Made by a program: the position numbers and the translations under genes
The notes under the pieces: generated by a model
Database searches by the model: none
What the model saw: only the letters and a program-made list of their open reading frames with translations
What the model was told of the DNA's origin: nothing
DNA from: an uncultured Paraprevotella sp.
GTDB lineage: Bacteria > Bacteroidota > Bacteroidia > Bacteroidales > Bacteroidaceae
Assembly: GCA_900766785.1 (NCBI GenBank)
Contig: CAAFWT010000057.1
Coordinates: 1-40,392, forward strand
Reading direction: 5' to 3'
DNA length: 40,392 nucleotides
Shown: piece by piece, positions 1 to 6,445 of the stretch
How positions within the stretch are numbered: position 1 is the first letter of the stretch
Layout of the letters: each line of letters starts with the position of its first letter

Positions 1-112
1 TGCATCCGTCCTTGCAGTGCACTGCATCCTCCACGCTAGTACTAGCAACCTTTCCCGCAAGTACGTGCATCGGTCCCCGCAAGTACGTGCATCCGTCCTT
101 GCAAGTACGTGC
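1..112. repeat. Palindrome array A, 22-nt period
   Basis: Five 12-nt dyads start at 14, 35, 57, 79 and 101, and the end of a sixth (TGC at 1-3) is visible, so the array continues leftwards outside the window. Steps are 21, 22, 22 and 22 nt. Units are GCAGTGCACTGC (perfect), GCTAGTACTAGC (perfect) and three GCAAGTACGTGC (one mismatched pair). Spacers are 9-10 nt and resemble ATCCGTCCTT. The array ends in GTCTGAGATAGG. It has no coding potential: 22 is not a multiple of 3. It lies beyond the terminator of the neighbouring lipoprotein gene. The repeat structure is read directly from the sequence; its function is unknown. Confidence 0.9.
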
Positions 113-194
113 GTCTGAGATAGGCTTCATTTAGGAATCTTCCCCCATGTTTTTCTACTGAGCCCAGAAAAGGCCAGGGGATGGCTCAGAGCCG

Positions 195-232
195 GGAAAA
201 AAGAAAGGGGCGTATCCTGGATACGTCCCTTT
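195..232 (-). terminator. Rho-independent terminator of the lipoprotein gene
   Basis: Bases 204-216 pair with 220-232 (13 bp, one G-T wobble, 3-nt loop). On the minus strand the hairpin is followed by a T-rich tract. It sits 26 nt past the stop codon of the small lipoprotein gene, as expected for its terminator. Confidence 0.8.
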
Positions 233-258
233 ATGATACCTTTTGGGGTAATTTCTGA

Positions 259-459
259 TTACTCAGCAACTACAGCAGCGGTGTCAGCGGCAGCGGTGTC
301 AGCGGCAGCGGTGTCAGCTACTGTGGTGTCAACCTCAGCTGCAACGCTATCGCAGCATACGCTGTCAGAATCAGCGCAGCAACCCTGCTCTGTCTTGTTA
401 CCACATGATGCGAAAGAAACTGCTACTACAGCTGCGAACACAAATGCAAACTTTTTCAT
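259..459 (-). CDS. Small Ala/Asp/Thr-rich lipoprotein
   Basis: This 66-aa protein begins with a lipoprotein signal (MKKFAFVFAAVVAVSFASC, lipid-modified Cys expected at 19). A short region with two CC pairs follows, then an ADTAA pentapeptide repeat encoded by a 15-bp tandem DNA repeat (about 274-318 on the plus strand). The mature part is tiny, acidic and probably disordered, and is predicted to be anchored in a membrane. No family is recognised. The signal, terminator and upstream TACCTTTG -7 box support a real monocistronic gene. The A-rich sequence just before the ATG (aaaagcaaagagaa) fits this start. Repeat length may vary between strains. Function unknown. Confidence 0.75.
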   Translation of the reverse strand: MKKFAFVFAAVVAVSFASCGNKTEQGCCADSDSVCCDSVAAEVDTTVADTAAADTAAADTAAVVAE

Positions 460-511
460 TTCTCTTTGCTTTTAAATTTGTAAAACAATCAATTGCTTTT
501 CTAAAACGCTG

Positions 512-519
512 CAAAGGTA
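512..519 (-). promoter_or_regulatory. -7 box (TACCTTTG) of the lipoprotein gene
   Basis: On the minus strand TACCTTTG matches the Bacteroidetes TAnnTTTG consensus and lies about 53 nt before the start codon. No clear TTG is seen about 20 nt upstream, so the -33 half is weak. Confidence 0.5.
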
Positions 520-636
520 CGCACTTTTTCATTATAATGTTCTTGTAAGAGCATCTTTTTTATGAAAATGATTGCACTTTTTTTGTAAGCATCTGATTCT
601 CAGTATGTGTTTTCTTCTCTCCTGATTCTTACTATC

Positions 637-667
637 TTGTTTTTTCCCCTCTTTTGTTTTATCTTTG
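637..667 (+). promoter_or_regulatory. Promoter of mtaB, TTG-N20-TATCTTTG
   Basis: TTG at 637-639, a 20-nt spacer and TATCTTTG at 660-667 form a textbook Bacteroidetes promoter. The mtaB ATG follows the -7 box by only 4 nt, so transcription should begin at or beside the start codon. Confidence 0.75.
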
Positions 668-671
668 CAGC

Positions 672-1997
672 ATGTATGACTTTTCAGGTAAGAAAGCAGC
701 GTATTTTACTCTGGGCTGTAAACTGAACTTTGCAGAGACCAGTACAGTGGGACGTCAGTTGAAGGATGCCGGTGTGGCTACTGTTTCAGATGGCGAGACG
801 GCTGATATATGCATTATCAATACATGCAGTGTGACAGAGGTGGCCGATGCCAAATGTCGTCAGGCCATCAGCAGGATGGTGCGTAACCATCCTGGTGCTT
901 TGGTCATTGTGACGGGATGTTATGCTCAGTTGAAACCAGAGCAGGTGGCTTCGCTGGAAGGCGTGGACCTGGTGCTCGGTTCCGAACAGAAGGGAGACAT
1001 CCTGCATCATATAGCGCAGCGCATAGATATGATGCCCGAGGAAAGGGCTTTGTGTGCGCATGGTCATGAGACCGTACGTACTTCCGACATACACACGTTC
1101 GTACCCAGTTGTTCCTGCGGAGACCGTACCCGTTATTTCCTGAAGGTGCAGGACGGATGCAACTATTATTGTACATACTGTACCATTCCCATGGCGCGTG
1201 GCCGTAGCCGCAACGGCAGTATTGCATCCATGGTACAGCAGGCTGAGGATGTGGTCAGGCAGGGCGGACGTGAGATAGTCATCACAGGGGTGAACATAGG
1301 AGATTTCGGCCGTTCTACAGGCGAATCCTTTATTGACCTGATACGTGCTCTGGATGCTGTGGAGGGAATTTCCCGTTACCGTATCAGCAGCATTGAGCCA
1401 AATCTGCTCACCCACGAGGTTATTGATTTCTGTGCCCAGAGCCGTGCCTTCATGCCCCATTTCCATATTCCTCTGCAGAGCGGTTCTGATGAGGTGCTTC
1501 GCCTCATGCACCGCAGGTATGACACCCGTCTCTTTGCTGATAGGATTGCCTATGTGCGTAGGGCCATGCCAGACGCTTTTATAGGTGTGGATGTGATAGT
1601 GGGCACTCGCGGCGAGACGGAAGAGCTGTTTGCAGAGTCTCTGCAGTTCATGTCGGAGGTGGATGTGAGTCAGTATCATGTGTTCAGCTATAGTGAGCGT
1701 CCGGGGACTCGTGCCTTGCAGATCCATCATGTGGTTTCGCCCGAGGAGAAACATGAGCGCAGCCAGCAGGTCTTGGCTCTGAGCCAGCAGAAGTGGCACG
1801 GCTTTTATGAGCGGTTCAGAGGAACCTCTCGGCCGGTTCTGCTTGAGCACAGTCGACACGATGGTGTGATGCATGGGTTTACAGACAATTATATTCGTGT
1901 TTCTATTCCCTCTCAGGGCATGGACAACCAGATTGTGCAAGTGCAGTTGGGCGACTGGGATGCTGATGGGAATGCTCTTAAAGGTACTGTATTATGA
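672..1997 (+). CDS. mtaB: tRNA t6A37 methylthiotransferase MtaB
   Basis: Radical-SAM methylthiotransferase of 441 aa, predicted to convert t6A to ms2t6A at tRNA position 37 in the cytoplasm. The N-terminal domain carries the three cysteines of the auxiliary 4Fe-4S cluster (C16 in TLGCKLN, C52 in NTCSV, C83 in TGCYA). The radical-SAM cluster motif is C163-x3-C167-x2-C170 (CNYYCTYC), and about 60 C-terminal residues fit a TRAM domain. Length and TLGCKLN favour MtaB over MiaB or RimO. An in-frame TTG at 654 overlaps the promoter, so the ATG at 672 is the likely start. The stop overlaps the next gene by 4 nt (ATGA), suggesting translational coupling. Confidence 0.92.
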   Translation: MYDFSGKKAAYFTLGCKLNFAETSTVGRQLKDAGVATVSDGETADICIINTCSVTEVADAKCRQAISRMVRNHPGALVIVTGCYAQLKPEQVASLEGVDLVLGSEQKGDILHHIAQRIDMMPEERALCAHGHETVRTSDIHTFVPSCSCGDRTRYFLKVQDGCNYYCTYCTIPMARGRSRNGSIASMVQQAEDVVRQGGREIVITGVNIGDFGRSTGESFIDLIRALDAVEGISRYRISSIEPNLLTHEVIDFCAQSRAFMPHFHIPLQSGSDEVLRLMHRRYDTRLFADRIAYVRRAMPDAFIGVDVIVGTRGETEELFAESLQFMSEVDVSQYHVFSYSERPGTRALQIHHVVSPEEKHERSQQVLALSQQKWHGFYERFRGTSRPVLLEHSRHDGVMHGFTDNYIRVSIPSQGMDNQIVQVQLGDWDADGNALKGTVL

Positions 1998-3022
1998 AGA
2001 TAAGTATTGTCATCCTCAACTGGAACGGCGCTGGGATGCTTCGGCGATTCCTTCCTTCTGTCCTGGAATGCTCTGAGGGTGCCGATGTGATAGTGGCGGA
2101 CAATGGTAGCGAGGATGATTCGCTCCAGGTGTTGGCGCATGACTTCCCTCAAGTGCGAACCATCGTGATGGATCACAATTATGGGTTTGCCGAGGGTTAC
2201 AATGTGGCTCTTCGTCAGGTGGATTCTGATATATATGTATTGTTGAACAGCGATGTGCGTGTCACTCCTGGATGGCTTGACCCCTTGGTAGGGTTTCTGG
2301 AGGCTCATCCCCAGGTGGCTGCAGTCCAGCCCAAGATACGTTGTGAGTGGTCGCCTCAGGACTTTGAGTATGCTGGTGCATCGGGCGGTTTCATTGACAC
2401 ACTGGGTTATCCATATTGCCGGGGACGTCTGATGGGTACGGTGGAGACCGATGGTGGGCAGTATGATGAGCCCATACCTGTCTTTTGGGCCACAGGAGCA
2501 GCGCTTGTTATCCGCAGTGCCGACTATTGGTCGGCGGGTGGGCTTGACGGACGTTTCTTTGCCCATCAGGAAGAGATAGACCTCTGTTGGAGACTCCGAA
2601 GCCGAGGCAGGGGCATCTGGTGTGTGCCCCAGAGCGTGGTCTATCATCTGGGAGGAGGTACGTTGCCTCAGGGAAGTCCGCGCAAGACGTTCCTCAATTT
2701 TCGCAACAATCTGCTTCTGCTCTACAAGAATTTGCCCGAACGCAGGTTGCACACCGTCCTGCGTATACGTTTCTGGCTGGATGCCCTGGCCTCGCTGCAG
2801 ATGTTGCTTACGGGACAGTGGGGCAGTGCAAAGGCAGTGTGGCAGGCACGTCATGAGTTTGCCCGTATCCAGAGAGAGTTCCAGTCCTCCCGTGAGGAGA
2901 ATCTGGCCAAGTCGGTTCTTGATCCCATACCCGAACAGTCGGCATTCAGCCTGCTCTGGCAATACTATGTGTTGCGGCGCAAGACATATAATCTGCTGCC
3001 TGGAACCCACACTGGCCATTAG
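1994..3022 (+). CDS. Family 2 glycosyltransferase
   Basis: Cytoplasmic GT-A fold glycosyltransferase of 342 aa. The start VILNWNG, the DNGSEDDS segment and the metal-binding NSDV (85-88) place it in the GT2 rhamnosyltransferase-like group. FFAHQEEIDLCWR is the usual acceptor-side acidic motif. It probably adds a sugar to a surface polysaccharide or lipid-linked glycan; the exact donor cannot be told. It overlaps the mtaB stop by 4 nt and has no promoter of its own, so it is co-transcribed with mtaB. A second GT2 gene follows after a 409-nt gap. Confidence 0.85.
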   Translation: MKISIVILNWNGAGMLRRFLPSVLECSEGADVIVADNGSEDDSLQVLAHDFPQVRTIVMDHNYGFAEGYNVALRQVDSDIYVLLNSDVRVTPGWLDPLVGFLEAHPQVAAVQPKIRCEWSPQDFEYAGASGGFIDTLGYPYCRGRLMGTVETDGGQYDEPIPVFWATGAALVIRSADYWSAGGLDGRFFAHQEEIDLCWRLRSRGRGIWCVPQSVVYHLGGGTLPQGSPRKTFLNFRNNLLLLYKNLPERRLHTVLRIRFWLDALASLQMLLTGQWGSAKAVWQARHEFARIQREFQSSREENLAKSVLDPIPEQSAFSLLWQYYVLRRKTYNLLPGTHTGH

Positions 3023-3159
3023 GCCGTAGTCTTACCCCTAAATGCCTGCTATGGCCGTCCCCAAGCGATTACAAGTCATACAGACATGTTGCCCGGGATG
3101 GCCATCTGGGTTTGCCTCTCCCTCATGAGGAATCGCCCCCATCCAGTCTCCTTTTCAGT

Positions 3160-3288
3160 TTATGTTATTTGACACTGGAGTTTCAAGCGGTTGATACTGG
3201 AGTGTCTTTTAGTTGAAACTGTTTCTGCAACTGATGGACTTTTTTTCGGTATCCGGTTGATGGCGTCGATGTATTCGTCAAGCTCCAT
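3160..3288 (-). other. Possible 42-aa ORF or gene remnant
   Basis: In the gap between the two glycosyltransferases the minus strand encodes MELDEYIDAINRIPKKSP followed by a basic tail. The same frame stays open upstream of the Met for about 30 more codons without another ATG. Composition looks protein-like rather than random, but no family is recognised and no promoter is seen. It may be a small gene, a decayed fragment or chance. Confidence 0.2.
3169..3225. repeat. Three 22-nt spaced dyads (array D, weak)
   Basis: TTGANACTG occurs at 3169, 3191 and 3213, exactly 22 nt apart. The first two copies extend into partial dyads (GACACTGGAGTTTC and GATACTGGAGTGTC); the third is GAAACTGTTTC. Core and spacers differ from arrays A-C, so kinship rests on the period alone. 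The rest of the 3023-3373 gap shows nothing recognisable beyond the small ORF noted separately. Confidence 0.45.
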
Positions 3289-3373
3289 CTCTTTTGAGTT
3301 ACTCCGGCCTTTTCCAGAACTGTCTGTATGGCTTCTTCTGATGTGGTCCGATGAAGAAAAGAGGGACAGAGAA

Positions 3374-3404
3374 TTGTGCCTTCGCCGTTTTTTGCATAAA
3401 TTTG
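3374..3404 (+). promoter_or_regulatory. Promoter, TTG-N20-TAAATTTG
   Basis: TTG at 3374-3376 and TAAATTTG at 3397-3404 with a 20-nt spacer. It predicts a leader of about 20-25 nt before the ATG at 3432 and separates the second glycosyltransferase from the mtaB unit. Confidence 0.7.
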
Positions 3405-3431
3405 TCTTCTCTACGAAGAAAGAAGAAAAAG

Positions 3432-4484
3432 ATGAGATACTCCTTTATCATACCTGTGTACAACAGGCCAGATGAAACGGACGAACTGCTTGAAAGCCTT
3501 TCGAAGCAGACTTTCCGTGACTTTGAAGTGCTTGTTGTGGAAGATGGGTCCCAGATTACCTGCCAGCAGGTGGTGCAGGCTCATGCTGCCCAGATGCCCA
3601 TCAAATATTTCAGTAAGCCTAACAGTGGACCTGGACAGACGCGCAACTATGGTGCTGAGCGCTCGCAGGGAGAGTACCTGATCTTTCTGGACAGCGATTG
3701 CGTGCTGCCTCCTGAGTATCTGGAGGCTGTGGAGCGGGAGTTGAGCCGGGATAAGTGCGATGCTTTTGGCGGACCAGACCGTTCTCATCCCTCCTTTACA
3801 CCCATACAGAAGGCCATCAGCTACAGCATGACCAGTTTCTTCACCACAGGTGGAATACGTGGGGGGCGCAAGAAACTGGACCGCTTCTATCCCCGATCCT
3901 TCAATATGGGAATACAGGCAAGTCTCTATCGTAGGCTTGGCGGTTTTTCCCAGATGCGGTTTGGAGAGGATATCGATTTGAGTATCCGTATCATACAGAG
4001 CGGAGCTTCCTGCCGTCTCTTTCCTGAGGCATGGGTATGGCATAAGCGTCGCACGGACCTGCGTAAGTTCTTCCGTCAGGTGCACAACAGCGGCATAGCC
4101 CGCATCAATCTCTACAAGAAGTATCCTTCGAGTCTGAAACTGGTGCATCTGCTGCCTGCAGTGTTTACCCTGGGCATGACATTCCTCCTCTTGCTCTTCG
4201 TGGCAGGAATCAGTATGGGCATTTTCCTGCATGCATCGGTATGGGGAGCATGGGGGTACTATACAGCAGGTCTGTCGGTGCTCCTGCCCCTGCTTTATTC
4301 ACTTACCATTATGGTAGACAGCACCCGGCAGAACGGAAGTGTGTGCATAGGACTGCTCAGTGTGGCAGCCAGTTATGTGCAGCTCATAGGCTATGGAACA
4401 GGATTCCTGAGAGCCTGGTGGCTACGCTGTGTGTGTGGATGCAATGAGGAATTGCAGGCTTTTCGTGAGACCTTCTATAAGTGA
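3432..4484 (+). CDS. Membrane-anchored family 2 glycosyltransferase
   Basis: This 350-aa protein has an N-terminal GT2 catalytic domain (MRYSFIIPVYNRP, VVEDGS, metal-binding DSD at 87-89, GEDIDLS at 178-184) and a C-terminal set of about three hydrophobic helices (roughly 237-266, 272-293 and 302-324). The catalytic part should face the cytoplasm at the inner membrane and transfer a sugar to a lipid-linked acceptor; the substrate is unknown. The ORF opens 27 codons earlier, but that stretch covers the promoter and lacks conservation, so the ATG before RYSFIIPVYN is chosen. An A/G-rich leader (gaagaaagaagaaaaag) precedes it. Confidence 0.87.
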   Translation: MRYSFIIPVYNRPDETDELLESLSKQTFRDFEVLVVEDGSQITCQQVVQAHAAQMPIKYFSKPNSGPGQTRNYGAERSQGEYLIFLDSDCVLPPEYLEAVERELSRDKCDAFGGPDRSHPSFTPIQKAISYSMTSFFTTGGIRGGRKKLDRFYPRSFNMGIQASLYRRLGGFSQMRFGEDIDLSIRIIQSGASCRLFPEAWVWHKRRTDLRKFFRQVHNSGIARINLYKKYPSSLKLVHLLPAVFTLGMTFLLLLFVAGISMGIFLHASVWGAWGYYTAGLSVLLPLLYSLTIMVDSTRQNGSVCIGLLSVAASYVQLIGYGTGFLRAWWLRCVCGCNEELQAFRETFYK

Positions 4485-4532
4485 CGGAATGCCATGGGAC
4501 TCTCAATTACAAGATAACACGGATACATCCTT

Positions 4533-5222
4533 ATGCATGAGAAACTGAACATCAATCAGCAGCCTGTGGAAGACCGACCCCGTGAGAAACTCATTACTCA
4601 CGGTGCAGATTCGCTCTCCAAAGCCGAGTTGCTTGCCATCCTCATAGGGAGTGGGAATGACAGGGAGACGGCTGTGGAACTCATGCAGAGAGTCCTGGGG
4701 GATTGCCATGACAGCCTGACGGAATTGAGTTGCCAGCCCGCGGATATCCTCCAGTCTTATCGTGGACTCGGACTTGCCAAGGCTGTGACGATACTTGCTG
4801 CCTGTGAACTGGGACGCCGCAGGGCTATGGAACATGCTTCGCAGCAACGCATGGACAATCCTAAGGCCATAGCCGATTATTTCCGTCCGAAACTTCAGGA
4901 CAAGGCTCATGAAGAATGTCATTTGATGTTTCTTCGCAACAATCTCACGTATATGGGTTCGATACGTGTCAGCCAGGGTGGAATCACGAGTTCGGCAGTG
5001 GATGTGCGGCAAGTGCTTCGTGAGGCCATTCTGCGCCAGTGCACAGCCATTGTCTTCTGTCACAATCATCCCAGTGGCACATTGGTGCCAAGCAGGCAGG
5101 ACAAGGAACTTACTCATCGGCTTGTGGAAGCCTGCAAGGCAGTGGACATCGCCCTCATAGACCATGTCATAGTGTCCTCGCAGGGGTACTACAGTTTTTC
5201 TGAGGAAGGAACCCTGTGCTGA
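4533..5222 (+). CDS. radC: RadC family JAB/MPN protein
   Basis: This 229-aa protein has the RadC layout: an N-terminal helix-hairpin-helix region (about 1-100, with GSGNDRETA and YRGLGLAKA) and a C-terminal JAB/MPN metalloprotease-like domain with HNHPSG at 177-182 and D190 as metal ligands and an upstream Glu (127/128). It was named for a supposed DNA repair role that was later withdrawn; the true function is not established. It starts 48 nt after the glycosyltransferase stop and is followed closely by sufT and lpxH genes, probably as one unit. No consensus promoter is visible before it. Confidence 0.9.
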   Translation: MHEKLNINQQPVEDRPREKLITHGADSLSKAELLAILIGSGNDRETAVELMQRVLGDCHDSLTELSCQPADILQSYRGLGLAKAVTILAACELGRRRAMEHASQQRMDNPKAIADYFRPKLQDKAHEECHLMFLRNNLTYMGSIRVSQGGITSSAVDVRQVLREAILRQCTAIVFCHNHPSGTLVPSRQDKELTHRLVEACKAVDIALIDHVIVSSQGYYSFSEEGTLC

Positions 5223-5254
5223 TGACACATTATATATAATATATATAGGAGTAG

Positions 5255-5578
5255 ATGGAAAATATGAAACAGACAGATATACAGGAAAAGGTGGTGGAGA
5301 TTCTCCGCACAGTGTTTGATCCGGAGATTCCCGTCAACATCTATGATCTGGGTCTGATATATCGTGTGGAGCTGAACGATGGTGGCAACGAGCTGCAGGT
5401 AGATATGACGCTTACTGCCCCCAACTGTCCTGCTGCAGACTTCATCATTGAGGATGTGCATAGCAAACTCTCGGCCATATCCGGACTGGACAAGGTGGAG
5501 GTCAACCTGGTGTTTGAACCAGAGTGGAACAAGGATATGATGAGCGAAGAGGCTCGTCTGGAACTGGGACTGATGTAG
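5255..5578 (+). CDS. SufT/MIP18-type Fe-S assembly protein (DUF59)
   Basis: A single-domain DUF59 protein of 107 aa. It has the family signature DPEIPVNIYDLGLIY (22-36) and the conserved cysteine C58 in TAPNCPAAD. Relatives (SufT, PaaD, MIP18/Cia2) help mature or insert iron-sulfur clusters. Here it may serve the Fe-S proteins of the cell, such as MtaB or Na+-NQR, but that is inference. The ATG at 5255 is preceded by aggag, a rare clear ribosome-binding site in this window. It lies 32 nt after radC and 13 nt before lpxH. The AT-rich stretch upstream (5227-5247) has no full promoter match. Confidence 0.85.
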   Translation: MENMKQTDIQEKVVEILRTVFDPEIPVNIYDLGLIYRVELNDGGNELQVDMTLTAPNCPAADFIIEDVHSKLSAISGLDKVEVNLVFEPEWNKDMMSEEARLELGLM

Positions 5579-5591
5579 CAAAACGTTGTCT

Positions 5592-6374
5592 ATGAGGAAT
5601 ATTTATTTTATCAGTGATGCCCATCTGGGTAGCCGTGCTCTGCAACATGGGCGGCAGCAGGAACGCCGTCTCGTGCGCTTCCTGGATGACATTAAGGACA
5701 AGGCACAGGCTGTATACATGCTGGGCGACATGTTTGACTTCTGGTTTGAATATCCCACGGTGGTTCCCAGGGGATACACACGTTTTCTGGGGAAGGTGAG
5801 CGAGCTGACGGATAATGGGGTGGAGGTGCATTTCTTCACAGGCAATCATGACATTTGGTGTACCGATTATCTGGAGCAAGAGTGTGGTGTCATCCTGCAT
5901 CGTGAGCCTGTGACGCTGGAACTGGCCGACAAGTTGTTTTATCTGGCACACGGTGACGGACTGGGTGACCCCAACAGGACATTCCGTCTTCTCAGGTACA
6001 TCTTCCACAATAAGGTTTGCCAGGCTCTTTTCCGATGGGTACATCCCACCATCGGCATGAATTTCGGATTGGAATGGGCACGGCATAGCAGACTCAAGCA
6101 TGAACCTTCCCTGCAGCAGGATGCGCATGGTCAGGAATATCTGGGCGAGGAAAAAGAGTGCCTGGTCAGATATGCCAAGGAGTATCTCCAGCTACATCCG
6201 GATGTGAACTATTTCCTCTTCTGTCATCGGCACATCGAACTGGATTTGTATCTCACACGCCAATGCCGCATGCTCATACTGGGCGATTGGATAACCCAAT
6301 GCACCTATGCCGTGTATGACGGAGAGCAACTGTATCTGGAGAATTACGTGGAGGGAGAATCTTGCATGCGATAG
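5592..6374 (+). CDS. lpxH: UDP-2,3-diacylglucosamine diphosphatase (LpxH-like)
   Basis: Calcineurin-type metallophosphoesterase of 260 aa, predicted to cleave UDP-2,3-diacylglucosamine to lipid X in lipid A synthesis at the inner membrane face. Metal-ligand motifs are in order: SDAH (D9, H11), GDMFD (D46), GNHD (N85, H86), LAHGDG (H120) and CHRH (H212, H214). The last replaces the usual GH-x-H glycine with Cys. An in-frame TTG lies two codons upstream, but the ATG before RNIYFISDAHLG fits the family start. Bacteroidetes homologues of this type are annotated LpxH-like; a different nucleotide-sugar phosphatase role is possible. Confidence 0.82.
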   Translation: MRNIYFISDAHLGSRALQHGRQQERRLVRFLDDIKDKAQAVYMLGDMFDFWFEYPTVVPRGYTRFLGKVSELTDNGVEVHFFTGNHDIWCTDYLEQECGVILHREPVTLELADKLFYLAHGDGLGDPNRTFRLLRYIFHNKVCQALFRWVHPTIGMNFGLEWARHSRLKHEPSLQQDAHGQEYLGEEKECLVRYAKEYLQLHPDVNYFLFCHRHIELDLYLTRQCRMLILGDWITQCTYAVYDGEQLYLENYVEGESCMR

Positions 6375-6445
6375 AAGGCTGGAACCGTGCTCAAATGCAT
6401 AAATACAAATAACACATATAATTAACAAAAAAGAACAAAATCGAC

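Noticed and set aside
1..112. CRISPR array
   Set aside because: Repeats are 12 nt and spacers 9-10 nt with similar sequence; no cas genes nearby. CRISPR repeats and spacers are far longer.
786..1940. 384-aa ORF on the minus strand
   Set aside because: Antisense shadow of mtaB; no family character, signal or start context.
3191..3475. 94-aa ORF on the plus strand
   Set aside because: Runs through the promoter of the second glycosyltransferase and overlaps its true start in another frame.
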